Positions 11,242 through 23,100 of a DNA stretch of 64,000 bases are shown here, in pieces. Position numbers and translations under genes: made by a program. The notes under the pieces were generated by a model. It saw nothing but the letters and a program-made list of their open reading frames with translations, was not told the DNA's origin and did no database searches. Each line of letters begins with the position of its first letter. The stretch's first letter is position 1. Origin of the DNA: Pseudofabraea citricarpa (lineage: Eukaryota; Ascomycota; Leotiomycetes; Helotiales; Dermateaceae); the NCBI GenBank assembly GCA_029641185.1, contig JAPWGK010000009.1, positions 942,501 through 1,006,500 of the forward strand, given 5' to 3'.

Positions 11242-12090
11242 ATGATGGCGGATGACCAAGTCACTAAGATGGAGGGGATCGAGATGGCTAAAGACGAGGA
11301 CAATGACGACCAACCGCTCTTCACAGACGATGAGAAGCGCATTTTGGAGCTCTATGACCGGCTGGAAGAGCTCCAGCTGGAAATGGCATTACTGAAAGCA
11401 CAAGGCGTTCTTTCACAAGGTGAATCAAGTAGGCTTTTTTTTTTTTGCTTTTCAAGGAGTATGAGTTCTTACAAGCGCTAGGCATACAGCACGAAGTGTC
11501 GGACGATGACATCAAGAGCGCCCAAACGGAGCTGCTAGAGAGCAAAGCACAACACTCTCTCAGAACAAACATCATTGAAAGTATCATGGTAGCCAACCCC
11601 ATCTTGAATGCTATTCATCCCGGGCCGAATGCTACCATTGCTGAGCAGTAAGAAGCACCTTGTGTTGGTAGAAGCAGTACTCGTGGACTGACCGAACCCT
11701 AGAGATCTGTTGCCTATGATTGAAGAACGAGATGCATTATCCCTCTCCTTGACCGAGCTCACATCAAAAATGCAAGCTGCTCAGAAAGAGCTCACCGAGG
11801 TTGAAGGCGAAAACATCATGATTGCTCGCAAGAATGCCGAGTTGGCGGCAACGATGATGGCTCTAGCAAAGGAAGCAAGTACTCAAAAGACAGAAGATAT
11901 CGATGATCCGAAAACACGGCAAGAACTCGAAGAGCTGGAGCAAAAAGTCAAATCAAGCCGGCAGAAGTGGCGGATTATCAAAGAAACTACTAGTGCTATT
12001 GTTGTGGGAAGCGGTATAGATTGGGCGCGGGATCCGGAGCTACTTGAGATTGTACTTGACGATGATGATGATGATGATAGTGATGCTTAA
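11242..12090 (+). CDS. CENP-H-type inner kinetochore protein
   Basis: Three exons (11242-11419, 11476-11647, 11703-12090) encode 245 residues. CENP-H (fission yeast Fta3, budding yeast Mcm16) belongs to the CCAN/Sim4 complex at centromeres. The diagnostic C-terminal motif is KWRIIKETTSAIVVGSGIDW followed by ARDPELLEIVL, close to the GSxxNWAEDPxLxEIVL segment of animal CENP-H. Upstream are heptad-like helices, LYDRLEELQLEMALLKAQ and LTELTSKMQAAQKELTEVEG. The protein ends in a run of about seven Asp. The intron 1 acceptor is chosen at 11475 (TTACAAG) because nearer AGs break the frame; a 12-T tract lies within this intron. Two adjacent ATGs (11242, 11245) could start the protein. Confidence 0.83.
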
Positions 12091-12955
12091 GGAGATGATT
12101 GGTAGGGGTTTGAATAGGATGTTCTAAACTTGCCATGTTGCGTGGTTGAATTTAGGCTTTGATTGAATCAGGTATGTACCGCTATGTAGGTTGCGTCGCT
12201 ATAGAGGGGTTGACGGTATGCGACCGACGACTTGCCTATCATGGCGGAAGCTCTGCGTATAACAGGGGGGGCAGTCTGGGTCGGTCTGAAGCTTTGCAGT
12301 ATGCATGTAGCAGCAGGGCAGACGGATGTTTCTGTGAGGAGAGAGTGAGAGAACATGAACATATGCACCTACCATAGCAAGAGGCCGTTTGTGAGAAGAG
12401 GAAAGTAGAGGGGAATGTTTGGCAAGGCAACCTCCCACTCTTCCCAGCCAGAAGTCGGCGACGCGGAGGTTCTTGCTACGCAGCGCAGCGCAGGCCGGCT
12501 GAAGGAAGGATCATATTTGGGTTGATACGGCTGGGGGTACTTGTATCACAGGGAGAAACAAGATGTGAATCAGAATTAGAATCAAAAAATGGCAGCAGAG
12601 ATATGCCCATTCCAATCTCGTATCTGGTATCTGCATGCATTTCATTCTTCCTCCTCGGTGAGCTTGTCTTGTTTTGGTGCCCAAGAATTTACAGGGCAAG
12701 ATATGAAAGGGGGGATTGATGTCCGATGGCCGAGTGTGTATGAAACAAGGCGCGACGTGTGTGCTCAGTGCTGAGAGAGAGTGTGTGTGAGTGGTGAGTG
12801 GTAAGTGGTGAGTGGGTGAGTGGGAGGTGTGGTGCTGACTCCTGAGTGCTGACTGAGTGCTGGGTGCTACAACTATGCTTTGTTCAGCCACCAGTGCGCT
12901 CGCTCACTACTGCTGACGCTGCGCTGCGCTACCACACCAGCCGATGCTACCGCGT

Positions 12956-12961
12956 CACGTG
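12956..12961. promoter_or_regulatory. CACGTG palindrome (E-box)
   Basis: The core sits in the 8-bp palindrome TCACGTGA. It is a possible bHLH (Cbf1-type) site, but it is 1.7 kb from the NHP6 start, so its target is uncertain. Confidence 0.3.
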
Positions 12962-13553
12962 ATATCAAATTCGACGGCTCACTCGTTATTGTACTGTAGT
13001 GTAGGTAGTATGTACATGTGGGTACTGTACTGTACTGTACTGCTGCTGCTGCTGGTTGTGCCCACCTTGTGAAGCTGGCTGGTCATGGTCTTCATACTAC
13101 CTAGAGCGTATTGCTATGCAGTTACCCATGGCCAAGCGCGTGATGTCAACAGCAGTAGGCAAGGCCGGTAACATGGGAAGAGTGCCACTTGCCGATGATC
13201 GCGCGTAGGCGGAATCTCAGCCCATGGGCCTAGGGGAGGGGGGATGGAGGATGGCGCTGTGGTCTGGATGATCATGGCGAACGACACAGTGGTTTGTGTG
13301 GATTTGGGTGGACATTGGGTGTAGAGGGAACAGTGGAACAGTAGAAGTGGAACAAGAGCAAGAGCATGAGCATGAACATGGACAGGAACATCCTGTTTCT
13401 TTCTTGTTGGTGATGAATGATGATGATATGATGGGTGATGGATGGCAGCAGCAGCAGCAGCAGTTGGCCAGGACACGACGGACAAGCAGCCCCAAAGCGA
13501 GATAGTAGGGTAATTGGGTCAGCTCTGGGTCTGGGTTGATTCAGGAGTGGATG

Positions 13554-13725
13554 GAGGAGGAGGGAGGAGGGAGGGTGGAAGGTGGAAGGTGGAGGTGTGC
13601 TTGGTGCTTGGTGCTTGGTGGTGCTGGGTGCTGGGTACTGGGTGCTGGGTGCTTGGTTTGGTTTGGTTTGGTGCTCAGCAGCAGCAGCAGTAGTAGCAGC
13701 AGTAGCAGCCGTACTGTAGCAGCAA
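13554..13725. repeat. Compound microsatellite (GGA, GGTGCTT/GGTGCTGGGT, GGTTT, CAG)
   Basis: Successive short repeats: GGAGGAGGGAGG, GGTGGAAGGTGGAAGGTGGA, then GCTTGGTGCTTGGTGCTTGG, GCTGGGT words, TTTGG repeats and AGCAGCAGCAGCAGTAGTAG. All open frames through it are low complexity. Confidence 0.85.
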
Positions 13726-14633
13726 GTCGTAGCAGCACCAGCGCTGTCTGTAAAGGTGAAGCAAGGAGAGGGGGGGGGGATGCGCACGTCAATGTGATTG
13801 GGTCTGCGCAGACGTAGTGTGTGGTCGCATCACTGGACGTGCCAGCCCCCAGCCCAGCCAGCCTTTTTTTGCCAGTCGCAGGCCCGCCCCGCCCACGCCC
13901 ACGCCCACGCCCACCTCTTGCCCGCTCGCTCGCTCGCCTCTGCCTCCCTCTGCCTCCCTCACGTTTTACTTACTCTTCTCCCTCACCCAAATCTTCACAG
14001 CCAAAATCCTCCTCCGCATACCTACAACCAGCACAGCACAACCTCAGTAGTAAGTAAATCTGCCCATACAAATTTCTACCACCTATTATGAGCATCACCG
14101 TCGCTTGCGCCCGACACGTCCAATTCGCAGCAATCCGCCCAATTGCTCCTTTTTTATTTTGTCCTCCTGCTTTCTGCGCGCAATCATCATCTTCTACAGC
14201 TTCTTCTACAGCTGGTTCATCTCGTCGGCGCGTCGTTCGGTCGCGATATCCATCTTGTTGATCTCTTGACCAGAGCTATGGACTAACTGCTCCCCTCTTG
14301 TAGCTGGGCCACCCTCGACCTTCAAATTCCTCTCAAAACACCCATTCAGACTATTGTAAGTTCCTACATCTTGTTTCCGAGCTTCAAGCTTCATTTATCG
14401 CCATCATCATCATTCCCTCGACTTTGCGACCGCGCCCATTCACCTACAACCAACAACCAACAGCCGCGACCACCACCACCACCACTAAATCGCCCAACTA
14501 TACCACCGCCGCATCCATTTTCCTGCGCCCTCAATTCTTTCCCTCTTCTTCTCATCCACCGTCTCGCATCCATTCTGCGCAAAATCAATCACTGACGAGT
14601 CAATCTTCCTCCAGTCAACCAATAGTTCTCACC

Positions 14634-15107
14634 ATGCCTAAGGAGAAGTCCACCAAGCGCGTCACCAAGGCCCGCACCGAGAAGAAGAAGAAGGGTATGT
14701 TTCCAACCCCAAACCGCGACGTCGCGACCAGATGCTGACCTTGCTCCCAGATCCCAATGCTCCCAAGCGCGGTCTCTCTGCTTACATGTTCTTCGCCAAC
14801 GAGCAGCGCGATAACGTTCGTGAGGAGAATCCCGGAATCACCTTCGGTATGATCTCTGCTCTGTATATCGCGGTGACCCTGCTGACGCGTCAATAGGCCA
14901 AGTTGGAAAGGTTCTCGGTGAGCGATGGAAGGCATTGAACGAGAAGCAGCGCAGCCCTTATGAGGCCAAGGCCGCCCAAGACAAGAAGAGATATGAAGAT
15001 GAGAAGGCTGTTTACAATGTAAGTTATGAACCATCTTCCCTCCCTCCCGCGCAAGAAGACTGACACCCCATCCCTAGGCTGAGGCCGAGGAGGAAGAATC
15101 CTCTTAG
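14634..15107 (+). CDS. NHP6: HMG-box non-histone chromosomal protein 6
   Basis: Four exons (14634-14694, 14751-14846, 14897-15018, 15078-15107) encode 102 residues. Nhp6 is a single HMG-box protein that bends DNA without sequence preference and assists FACT and many promoters. A lysine-rich N-terminus ([13 protein letters not shown]) leads into [20 protein letters not shown], then [19 protein letters not shown] and [19 protein letters not shown], which is a complete HMG box. A short acidic tail AEAEEEESS closes it. All three introns (56, 50 and 59 nt) keep phase. The upstream region is unusually long and repeat-rich. The 5' leader may itself contain an intron near the GTAAGT at about 14050, but I cannot prove it. 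Confidence 0.95.
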
Positions 15108-16708
15108 ACGGTCATCTCAAATCGTCACACCTCGATTGTGCTCTGACCAAGTCAAGGCTCGAAATCATGGTGATCGAGATGTGATGCGACCAGCGGGACG
15201 GCATTCTTTCATTTTTTGTTTTCATTAGGTCGGGGTGTTGCTGTCGGATCATGGGACCATGCTTGTGATTTTTCTTATTACCACTGGGGGAGAAACGTTG
15301 CTACGATTTTATGGAGATCATCGTGCGATGGTTGCTCAAGATAACATGGGTGCATGCTTTTCGTTTATTGCCAGGCTTTTAAAGTCGTCGTCGACCTCTT
15401 GGAGCGAAACAATAGGCCTGCAACAATGGTATCTCTTGTATTCTAGCTGACATTAATTTGCCATGATGACGTGCCAAAAGTGTTGCAGAGGGACAGGCAG
15501 ATGTCGGTGATGAGACTAGAATTCCGTGTGATATCGGCTTCATTATTGTTGCTGCCTCATGGCCTCGCTGGGCAACGCGTCGGGTCGCGTTCGCGTTCGT
15601 CTTATCTCGATCGAAGATTCAGATTGACTGACAGATACCACTCTGCCAAGCCCAAAACCAATGCCTTGGTACTCTCCTTCGACATCTTGACATCAGCCTA
15701 CATGAGGAGGGTGCCCATACAAACTTCATGCTGGTCCGACAGAGGTGGATCCCCGACTGCTAGAGGTCTAGGCTAAGTTGAGAAATCCAAACACCACAGA
15801 AGGTACCCGTCAACCCCACCAATATCTTGAGATATATGTCCTGAGATGCAAATGAACCTTTGAACTGATGCTCAGAACAGCGAGGAACATATCTGCTCGA
15901 AGCAGATGCATGCGTTGGGTGCTAGTGCCTTTCCAGAAATTGGGGTAACAAACTGCATAGATGCAAACGGCTGACTCTACTGGCACTACTTCAACTTCGC
16001 CGTCTACTAGCGGAAGTATCTTTGCCTACCAATGGATGCTTGCACGTCGGGACCAGGTTGGGGGAGCCCTCGGACGAATCTAACGCGCTCCCATGTGCTT
16101 CCAAGGGAAACGATATCAAACAAAAGCATCTGCAGATTGATTTCTTGCAAAATCGATTGCGTCCCATCACCCGTCGTTCTCACGATTTCGAGGATTTGGT
16201 CAGCCTGCATGGCATTCTACTTGGTATATCCACTGATGCGCCTCAATGGCAATCTCTGCTCAGTCATCTGAAGTCCCACTCCGTATTCAGACCAATCCTC
16301 CAACCAATTCATTCATCAGCCGCATCCACAGCCTTGTGCGATTCGACGGTTGTCGGATGTATGCACGATATATGCTTGCCATCGTGGCATGTCCATATTC
16401 CACAGAGTGTTTTGACATTCGCAGGTGAATGGCCCGTTTCGCATGCATGTGTCGGTACTCCGAAGTAGCGAAGTAACCTTGCACTAGAATTTCGAACGAT
16501 ATGCGGAGAGGTGCTGCATTGCTGCAGAGATGCTAGCCCGGACACGTCAGAGACTACCCGAGGCCCTCTCCAAAGCTGATAGATCAATCGCGAGAGCTCT
16601 GGCATTGTGCAAGATGGAGTGAGGTGTTGTGATCCTGTTCCCCTCAAAAGCTTCATCACCCCAACGACATTCTGCCAGCCGAAAACTTCAATTGCCAATG
16701 TCTGCCTC
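15108..16708. other. Intergenic region
   Basis: NHP6 3' flank followed by about 1 kb of ordinary-composition sequence. Open frames up to about 150 codons overlap on both strands near 16000-16700, but none shows recognisable protein character. I see no supported gene. Confidence 0.45.
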
Positions 16709-18683
16709 ATGCGAATGGAGCAGCTGCTGGGGTGCTGGCACGAGGCTCAAAGAGCCGACATCATCGCCAGAGAACTATTGAGGCTTCGAGATGCTCTGTA
16801 TCCAGACTATGAGGAGCACATCACCACGGTGTTGAAAGAGGTCGAAACCACCAGCAGACTCTTGAGGGACTTGTATGACCTCTTTCCGATCTATAGAGCT
16901 CGGGTGCCCATCATTATCTACCACCTCCAGACCATTCTGCCATGTCTGTGTAAGACGTTGATGGATATGAAGGTGACGATGTGCCATCCGGAACTGACGC
17001 CGGCGGCTCAATGGATGAGGATGTACGATCGACTCAGCGATCAAGGAGGAATGTCATTAGCAACACGCTTTGTCATGTACAATGAGTTCCTGGTACACCT
17101 GGTTCGGTTATTGAGCAGGTGCATAACCCGCATTAGTGCTGATTGGGCAGTTGCTGACCAGATGTCAGCAGATCCTTATTATATGATCCCACGTCGCTCG
17201 AGCTGCTGAGGATTCGGATTTTGCGCCTGAGATCTCTGCGAGGCATTCCAGGTATGCGACATCGCAGAACCATCTGACATCTCTGATTGGAGACAATATG
17301 GACTACTCACTTATTCCCATCGTCAACTTAGCGCCGCCAATACAGCCTCAACCAGAACCTCCGCGTGGAAGACCGCTAGACAACCAGGTAGGTATTCAGT
17401 CACTCAGCCCTACGTTTTATACAAAGTCCAAGGTGTCACTGACAATCGAGTACAGCGTCCTCATTGGGCAACCAAGATTTTCGAGGATGTACCTCATTCG
17501 ACGACCAGTCTGAAACATCGGCGAATGTGAGTCATGTCGTACCTCTGTCCAAGAAACGCCCGATGATCTCCTCAGCCTTGTGTGATAAGCTTTGGGATTG
17601 GTTATTTCATGCACTGACTAGCATCAAGCTCAAAATGCTTTGGGCCCAGCATGTCGGAAGCGAGGCAGGGCATAAAACCGGGGTCCTCTGTACTATTCAA
17701 GCTGTAAGTGAGTCTGCCCTGTTTTCTCAGGCACTGCTTATGGTGTTAGGCCCTTTGACAAGAACTACCTGTCTGTCACTGCCTACCTGCAGCCCGATGT
17801 GCCTGATGCCACCAGGATACTCTGTCGGTGGATGGATCCATATGCCAACCCGGTCTACTCTTGCTACGGCGTGCATGAGCTTTGCGTGAAGCGGATTGGG
17901 TCTGCACTCCAGTTTCGTCGTTACTCGGTCCATCGTGATCGCTCAACGGCATGGCTAGCCTTATTCTTCAAAACATGGGAAAGTAAGATATCTTGTGTCT
18001 GATCCTGAGACCTTTACCTGACCACATGCCTAGAGATGGTTCTTTTCCACAGTGCCTTCGTCTCGCTTAAAGCTCGATGTCCATATACGCTGAGAGTCAA
18101 TCCAGATGACTATCGTCTCGCAGGCGAGAAGATCATGTTCAAGGCGTTAGTGGCCACTGTCTTTACCAACAGCAATACTTGGTCTAATGTGATGTATGTG
18201 TAGACAAATTATCGACGACAAATTTCGTCATTCCCTCACCATCTTCGAAAACGAGAAGAACCTCGCCATCCGGCTCCAAGCAGCCGTTTGGGATGGCGAG
18301 CTTAAAAGATGCCCTGTGTGGACAGCTTTCGGTACATGCATCCCATTCCTGTTGCTCGAGTAAATTAAACTAATTCAGCAAACTACTAGTGACCCATCAA
18401 TCTACATCCCCACAATGGTTGCACCGTCGTAGCAAGCACCGTATCTGGCTGATGGATATCCGCATCTATACTTTCTGCAGCGAATACCGACAGAGCCACC
18501 AGCGTCAACGTCACGGCGAATTTGAGATTTACTTTGTTGATGTCGAAGGTAAGACGACCAGCCCAAGTTCTCTAACCGTGTTACATATGCTGAATGCTAG
18601 AATCTGTAGCGGCCGAGAGTTTCGAAGAGTTTTTCTTCCCCCCTGAGGAAGACGTTATTGAAGTCGGCGGTGGCGGTAAATGA
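16709..18683 (+). CDS. Conserved fungal protein of unknown function, ten exons
   Basis: Ten exons join in frame: 16709-17118, 17172-17251, 17332-17387, 17456-17526, 17622-17703, 17793-17982, 18034-18145, 18204-18331, 18390-18548 and 18601-18683, giving 456 residues. The N-terminal third is helical (MRMEQLLGCWHEAQRADIIA, then RELLRLRDALYPDYEEHI). The C-terminal half looks folded and conserved in style: FHSAFVSLKARCPYTLRV, AAVWDGELKRCPVWTAFV, GEFEIYFVDVE and an end EEFFFPPEEDVIEVGGGGK. I do not recognise a named domain; I recall similar proteins in other ascomycetes annotated only as hypothetical. Every intron has GT...AG borders and the phases chain without a break, which strongly supports a functional gene. 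Exon 5 is the least certain, since its acceptor (17621) was picked because nearer ones give a stop. The start is the first ATG of the helical region. Confidence 0.78.
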
Positions 18684-20147
18684 ATGAATCGGATGTTCGA
18701 CCAAAGCAAGCAGACCAGCGAGCACCGATATCCCACTCCACCAAAACACGATCTGAAGATTTGCAAGAGAAATGGATGCGTTGTGTTACGTTGAACGAAT
18801 CTCTTTCTTCTCTTTCCCGATAACTTTTCCTCTTGTACTTTTCTTCTTCTTCTCTTGCTATCGGATCCGCGAATACCCGTTTCATGATTGATTGTTAAGC
18901 CCGATATTCTCCTTCTCCATTCAAAATTTCCACTGGCGACGAAATGAGAGAGGAGGTTAAAAAGATGCGACAGAACTTGAGATTAAATGCGCCGCTCACA
19001 GGAGGCGTTTTGGTTTCGGGCCGGAGGTTTTTCTTTTTTCTTTTTGCAACTTCTGGGGAATGATGGGTTTAACGATTTGACGAGTTGATGAGTGAACGTA
19101 TTAATTAATCTCGGGCTGCTTATTCTTGGCGGGGCTTTACTACGCTACCTATTCTGCTCTTTTACATTACGCTTTATGAAAACTTATCTCCATCTAACTA
19201 TCTCAATCTCTGGTTCCTTCCGCTTTACTTTCCCCCTCTGAAGTCTGGCTCGTTAGTGCGACTTAAATCTACATGAATGGATGCCCGTTGGGGTTGCTTC
19301 ATCCAGACTAGTCACTTGCTCACCTCTATATATAGAGGTACCTATCACAGCGAAAAGTATAAGGAGGTGTACTTTAGTTACCTTCCGGGAGTCAGTCAAA
19401 TCTACAAAAGACGCTGCCATTCTCTAAAGCTATTCCGCCCAGCATACACACAGAAGAAAGAATAAGTTGACCGATATCCAGACGGGTACACAAGCTCCCA
19501 GATTCTGACCATGGCTATCCAACTACCTAGTTCCTTGTCTATTGGCACCTAGGCACTTATTACATCGTCATCACAACACCGATTTCGCAAAGGTCATCAT
19601 GTATTAAATGGGATCATCACTACTAGTAGCAGAGCTAGCATCCACATCTCATCATCAAAAATCATTAACTCCATTTGTATGATACATAAGTCGACGGCCG
19701 TACCCGTCGTTTCCCTCCATAAAAGCAAAGGTAAGCAAAACCCTTCCCGCGCCATATGTCTGTTTTACCCCGAAGCCCCACCATACCCGTTCTGCCTCCC
19801 ACTCAATCTGTACATTCAGAAAGAAGCAGGCATGTAACATTATCATGCAGCATGTATTAAGTAGGAAAGATTCTCCATTCCTTGCCGCAACGGAAAAGTG
19901 CAGCAGATCTTGCAAAAATACCAACCCCCTTCGCTTGCTATGCAGAAGAACAAATCGATCTTTTGACAAGAGAAAAAGAACGCCCGTGGTTTTTGATAGT
20001 TATGTAACAATGAGGTTGCCGCCGAGTTTTGTAAGGGTCAAGGCGTGTCGAGAAATGTTGCTGTAAGATAGTAAATTGTGTTAGATCCCTGTTCTTGGAC
20101 CTGTTTGCCTAAAGATCTTATTGATCCGGCAGTGTGCTTTATGCGAT
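18684..20147. other. Convergent intergenic region
   Basis: 3' flanks of two converging genes. CTT-rich and TTTC-rich stretches occur at about 18800-18860 and 19026-19045. No gene, RNA or repeat family recognised. Confidence 0.5.
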
Positions 20148-23100
20148 TTAAACTCGTTGTGCTAACGCTGCGAAGCGATCCCCGACCTATAAATAATTTA
20201 GCTTGGTGTCTAATAGGATTTGGAAAGGGGCTCGTACCTCTGGTGCTGACTTAACGAATGGCAGCTCGAAGAACATGTATTTCTGGTTCTTTACAAGCTC
20301 AACGATTGTGAGGAGCAGACCCCAAGGTTGAGGCCATTGGCCAACCATTCTCTCGAACAAGACACGAGTGATCTGTTGATTAATGTCCAGATTTTCTTGC
20401 TCGCTGTGGTCATGACCAAAAATCTCGAGGAGAGCTTGACTGAAGTAGTGAGTATGGGCATTAGGGAATCGCAATTGATTGACGATGCTGCTCAAAAAGT
20501 GATAGCGAGCATCAGGGTGTAATTCTTGAGCCAGCATGGAGAAAAGTGCTGCATCAGCTGATCCTGACGTGTAGATGGGGCCGCCTTTAGATACAGATCT
20601 CGCTATTGAGAACATGCCAACATATACCACAATAGAATCAATCAATTTCAAGTCGACCATAATTGGGACGAATCCAGAGGCAGTTTGATTGTTTTTGGTG
20701 TGCTGAATGGCATGAGCAATATGAGCTACTGCGTCCTCAGATGGGCCACTTTGGAGGGCTTGCTCAAGGACCTCGAATAATCCGGCTTGTCGTAGAGGTG
20801 CTTCAACATCGTTGGCATTATCTGGAGATTCTCGGATCTCATCAATTCGATCAACCTTCAAGCCGGGTTGCAATGGATCTGGCATTTGACCAAGTGGTGC
20901 CGGGTTTGCACTCAGGATGAGGTTCTGTAGTTGAACACAATGCGTCGGAATTGGAGCGCAAAGCTTTGAATGGTTTGCCGCAAGAAACTCAGGATAGTCG
21001 TGTTGCAATACAACTAAAAATTTCAAGACGGCTCGATAGACATCCTTGGTGACCCCAGCGATGTGCAATGGCTTCAAAAGTTCTCCAACATAGGCCATCA
21101 AGCCCTCCATGAGGTTAGAAAACGGCTCCCAGCCAGCGTTATTTGGAAGCTGCATTATGATAGGCAGAAAATCCCTGTGCGAGATCAAAGCCATCCAGGC
21201 AAATAAGAAACTCGGACAAAATGATGGCCTAAGGGTTAAGAAGTTGCGCGCAAATGCGAGAACCATATCCTTATGCTCAGCGGGTGTTATTTCGTGAGCA
21301 AAGATGCTGAATTCTGACAACAGAGTAGAAAGCAACCTGGAAAAGACCTTTTGATTGAAATGCTCCCCACGAGTGACGTGATGATGGTTCAAGACCATGG
21401 TAACAAGAGAGAGAATCAGGTCAAAGAATGCAGCCTTGTTGCCCTTGACCTGGCTTTCTTCCTCTGGGCTCATGACAAGCATTAAAATAAGCTTGGCAAG
21501 TGCATCGATGGTGCTATATGCATCTGTGAGGCTGAAACTGTCACTTCTCTGGTACTCGTCGAATCTATCAACAGATGTGTCAATGCAGAGGCGTAGAAAA
21601 ATTAATAACTCGTCCCGGTTGTTGATGGTTTGTTTCGTGTATAAATCTGTGACGAATCGCCACATTGCTTTCTGGCTAGCATATGGGTTGTTGCACAAAG
21701 CAACCCATTCATCAAAACAATATTCCATTTGATCCTGATGACGAACGATGCGATCCTCGTTGGGATTGGAGTTTATTGGACGAGAAAGGTTCGTTAGTTT
21801 AGTTCTTAGGATTTTACCAGCCTCCATTACTGGCTCTTCAAGAGTCCATTGCCATGCAACCTCCATGCTTTTTGAGAAATGACTGTACAACGCGAGTGGA
21901 CGATCAACAAGGAGGGTATCATCGAGCAGTGCAGTTAGGAACTCCATGGAACCTTCTTTGCGTTGTGCCAAAGCTCGAGACGTTATCATATCAACGTGTT
22001 GCCAGTCTAACATCTCTGCTCTGACCAATGCCAAAATAAGGGGCACGCTCATGAGACTATCGTCAGAGCTGTTGATGAAGAGTGCAACCCGAGCGGGTGT
22101 TCGTCCTTGAAGGCGGCAGATATTTTGCAAGGAGTGGACCAAGCTTTCAATAAGAAGGTTGCTCTCAACGCCGTGGAAGAGAAGTAGACAGATTTGTTCA
22201 GCAGTGTACATCGAAAACTCATCTGATGTTTGTACTGTCCTTATAACCAAGTTGTACAGAGCATCGAGGATTTCGTGAATGGGATTTGGCCTGGGAAGAT
22301 CCACGAAATGTTGCTCAGGAACTTCAGCCACAGCACGTTGAAGATCTACCAAAAGCTTTTGAACCCTGTCTGTCAGAGATCTGGCATCCATTGGAATTGG
22401 TTGCATTCTTCCATTAGGAATGCTAGCATTTGACTGAGGGTAAGTAATTTGTTGATTGTTGAGATGCGGCATAGCAGGAGGCTCTGCTGGAGTGGGTAGA
22501 TTCGGAACAGCGGGATATGGGTCTTGAAGGAGGTCGTTTGCAATAGATCTGGTTGCGTCGGAAGAAGAAGCGACATGCGTGGTCCCGCTTAGGGATGGTG
22601 GCGCCCTTGATTGTCGTGCAAACTCATCATATATGGCCATTTGTTCCTGATTCAAACCACTGAGAGAGGGCTGTAACTTATATGGGTTGGGTATAGTCCA
22701 AGCCCACCTGCTTAAGGCTGGATCAATATAAGGCTCGTCACTGGGTCGATTCATCCGGTGTTGTCGACGTGCTTGCAGCTCCATCTCTATCAACTCCTCA
22801 ATCTCTGGTACAGCGCGTTCTTCAGCTTTCTTTTCGACCTGGCTACAAGCTAAGTCAAGGTTAGCATTGACAGCCATTACGACCGTGCCTTCTGGAAGTC
22901 CCTGCGGCAATTCTACCGACATGGCACGGATATAGTTAGTCATGCTTGCTCGCAGAGGCTCCTTTGATGTAACCAGTGCAAGACTTCCAGCAGTTTTTTT
23001 AACCATATTAATGGCGGCTGCACGGACACGTTGCTCATTTGGTTCGGTTGCAAAGTCCTTGTGAATCATCTGAGCTGTAGAAATTGCAGCAATGGTGACC

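Larger units (their letters stand above)
12091..14633. other. Long microsatellite-rich region upstream of NHP6
   Basis: About 2.5 kb with no convincing gene. It contains GTGAGTGGT-type repeats (about 12770-12860), TACTG and CTG runs (13021-13053), CAG runs (13446-13463 and 13676-13715), purine-rich GGAGGAGGGAGGG (13554-13575), GGTGCTTGGTGCTGGGT repeats (13595-13660), a G9 run (13771-13779) and C-rich stretches (13890-13950). The last 250 bp before NHP6 are CT/CAACC-rich and read as a long 5' leader. Confidence 0.55.

Noticed and set aside
13272..13787. Minus-strand open frames rich in Thr, Pro, Leu and Ala, about 120-170 codons
   Set aside because: Arise from CAG/GGT microsatellites; several frames are open at once, as expected from short repeats.
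16022..16700. Open frames on both strands before the ten-exon gene
   Set aside because: No recognisable motif. The ten-exon gene already has a natural start at 16709, and I could not find phase-consistent upstream exons.
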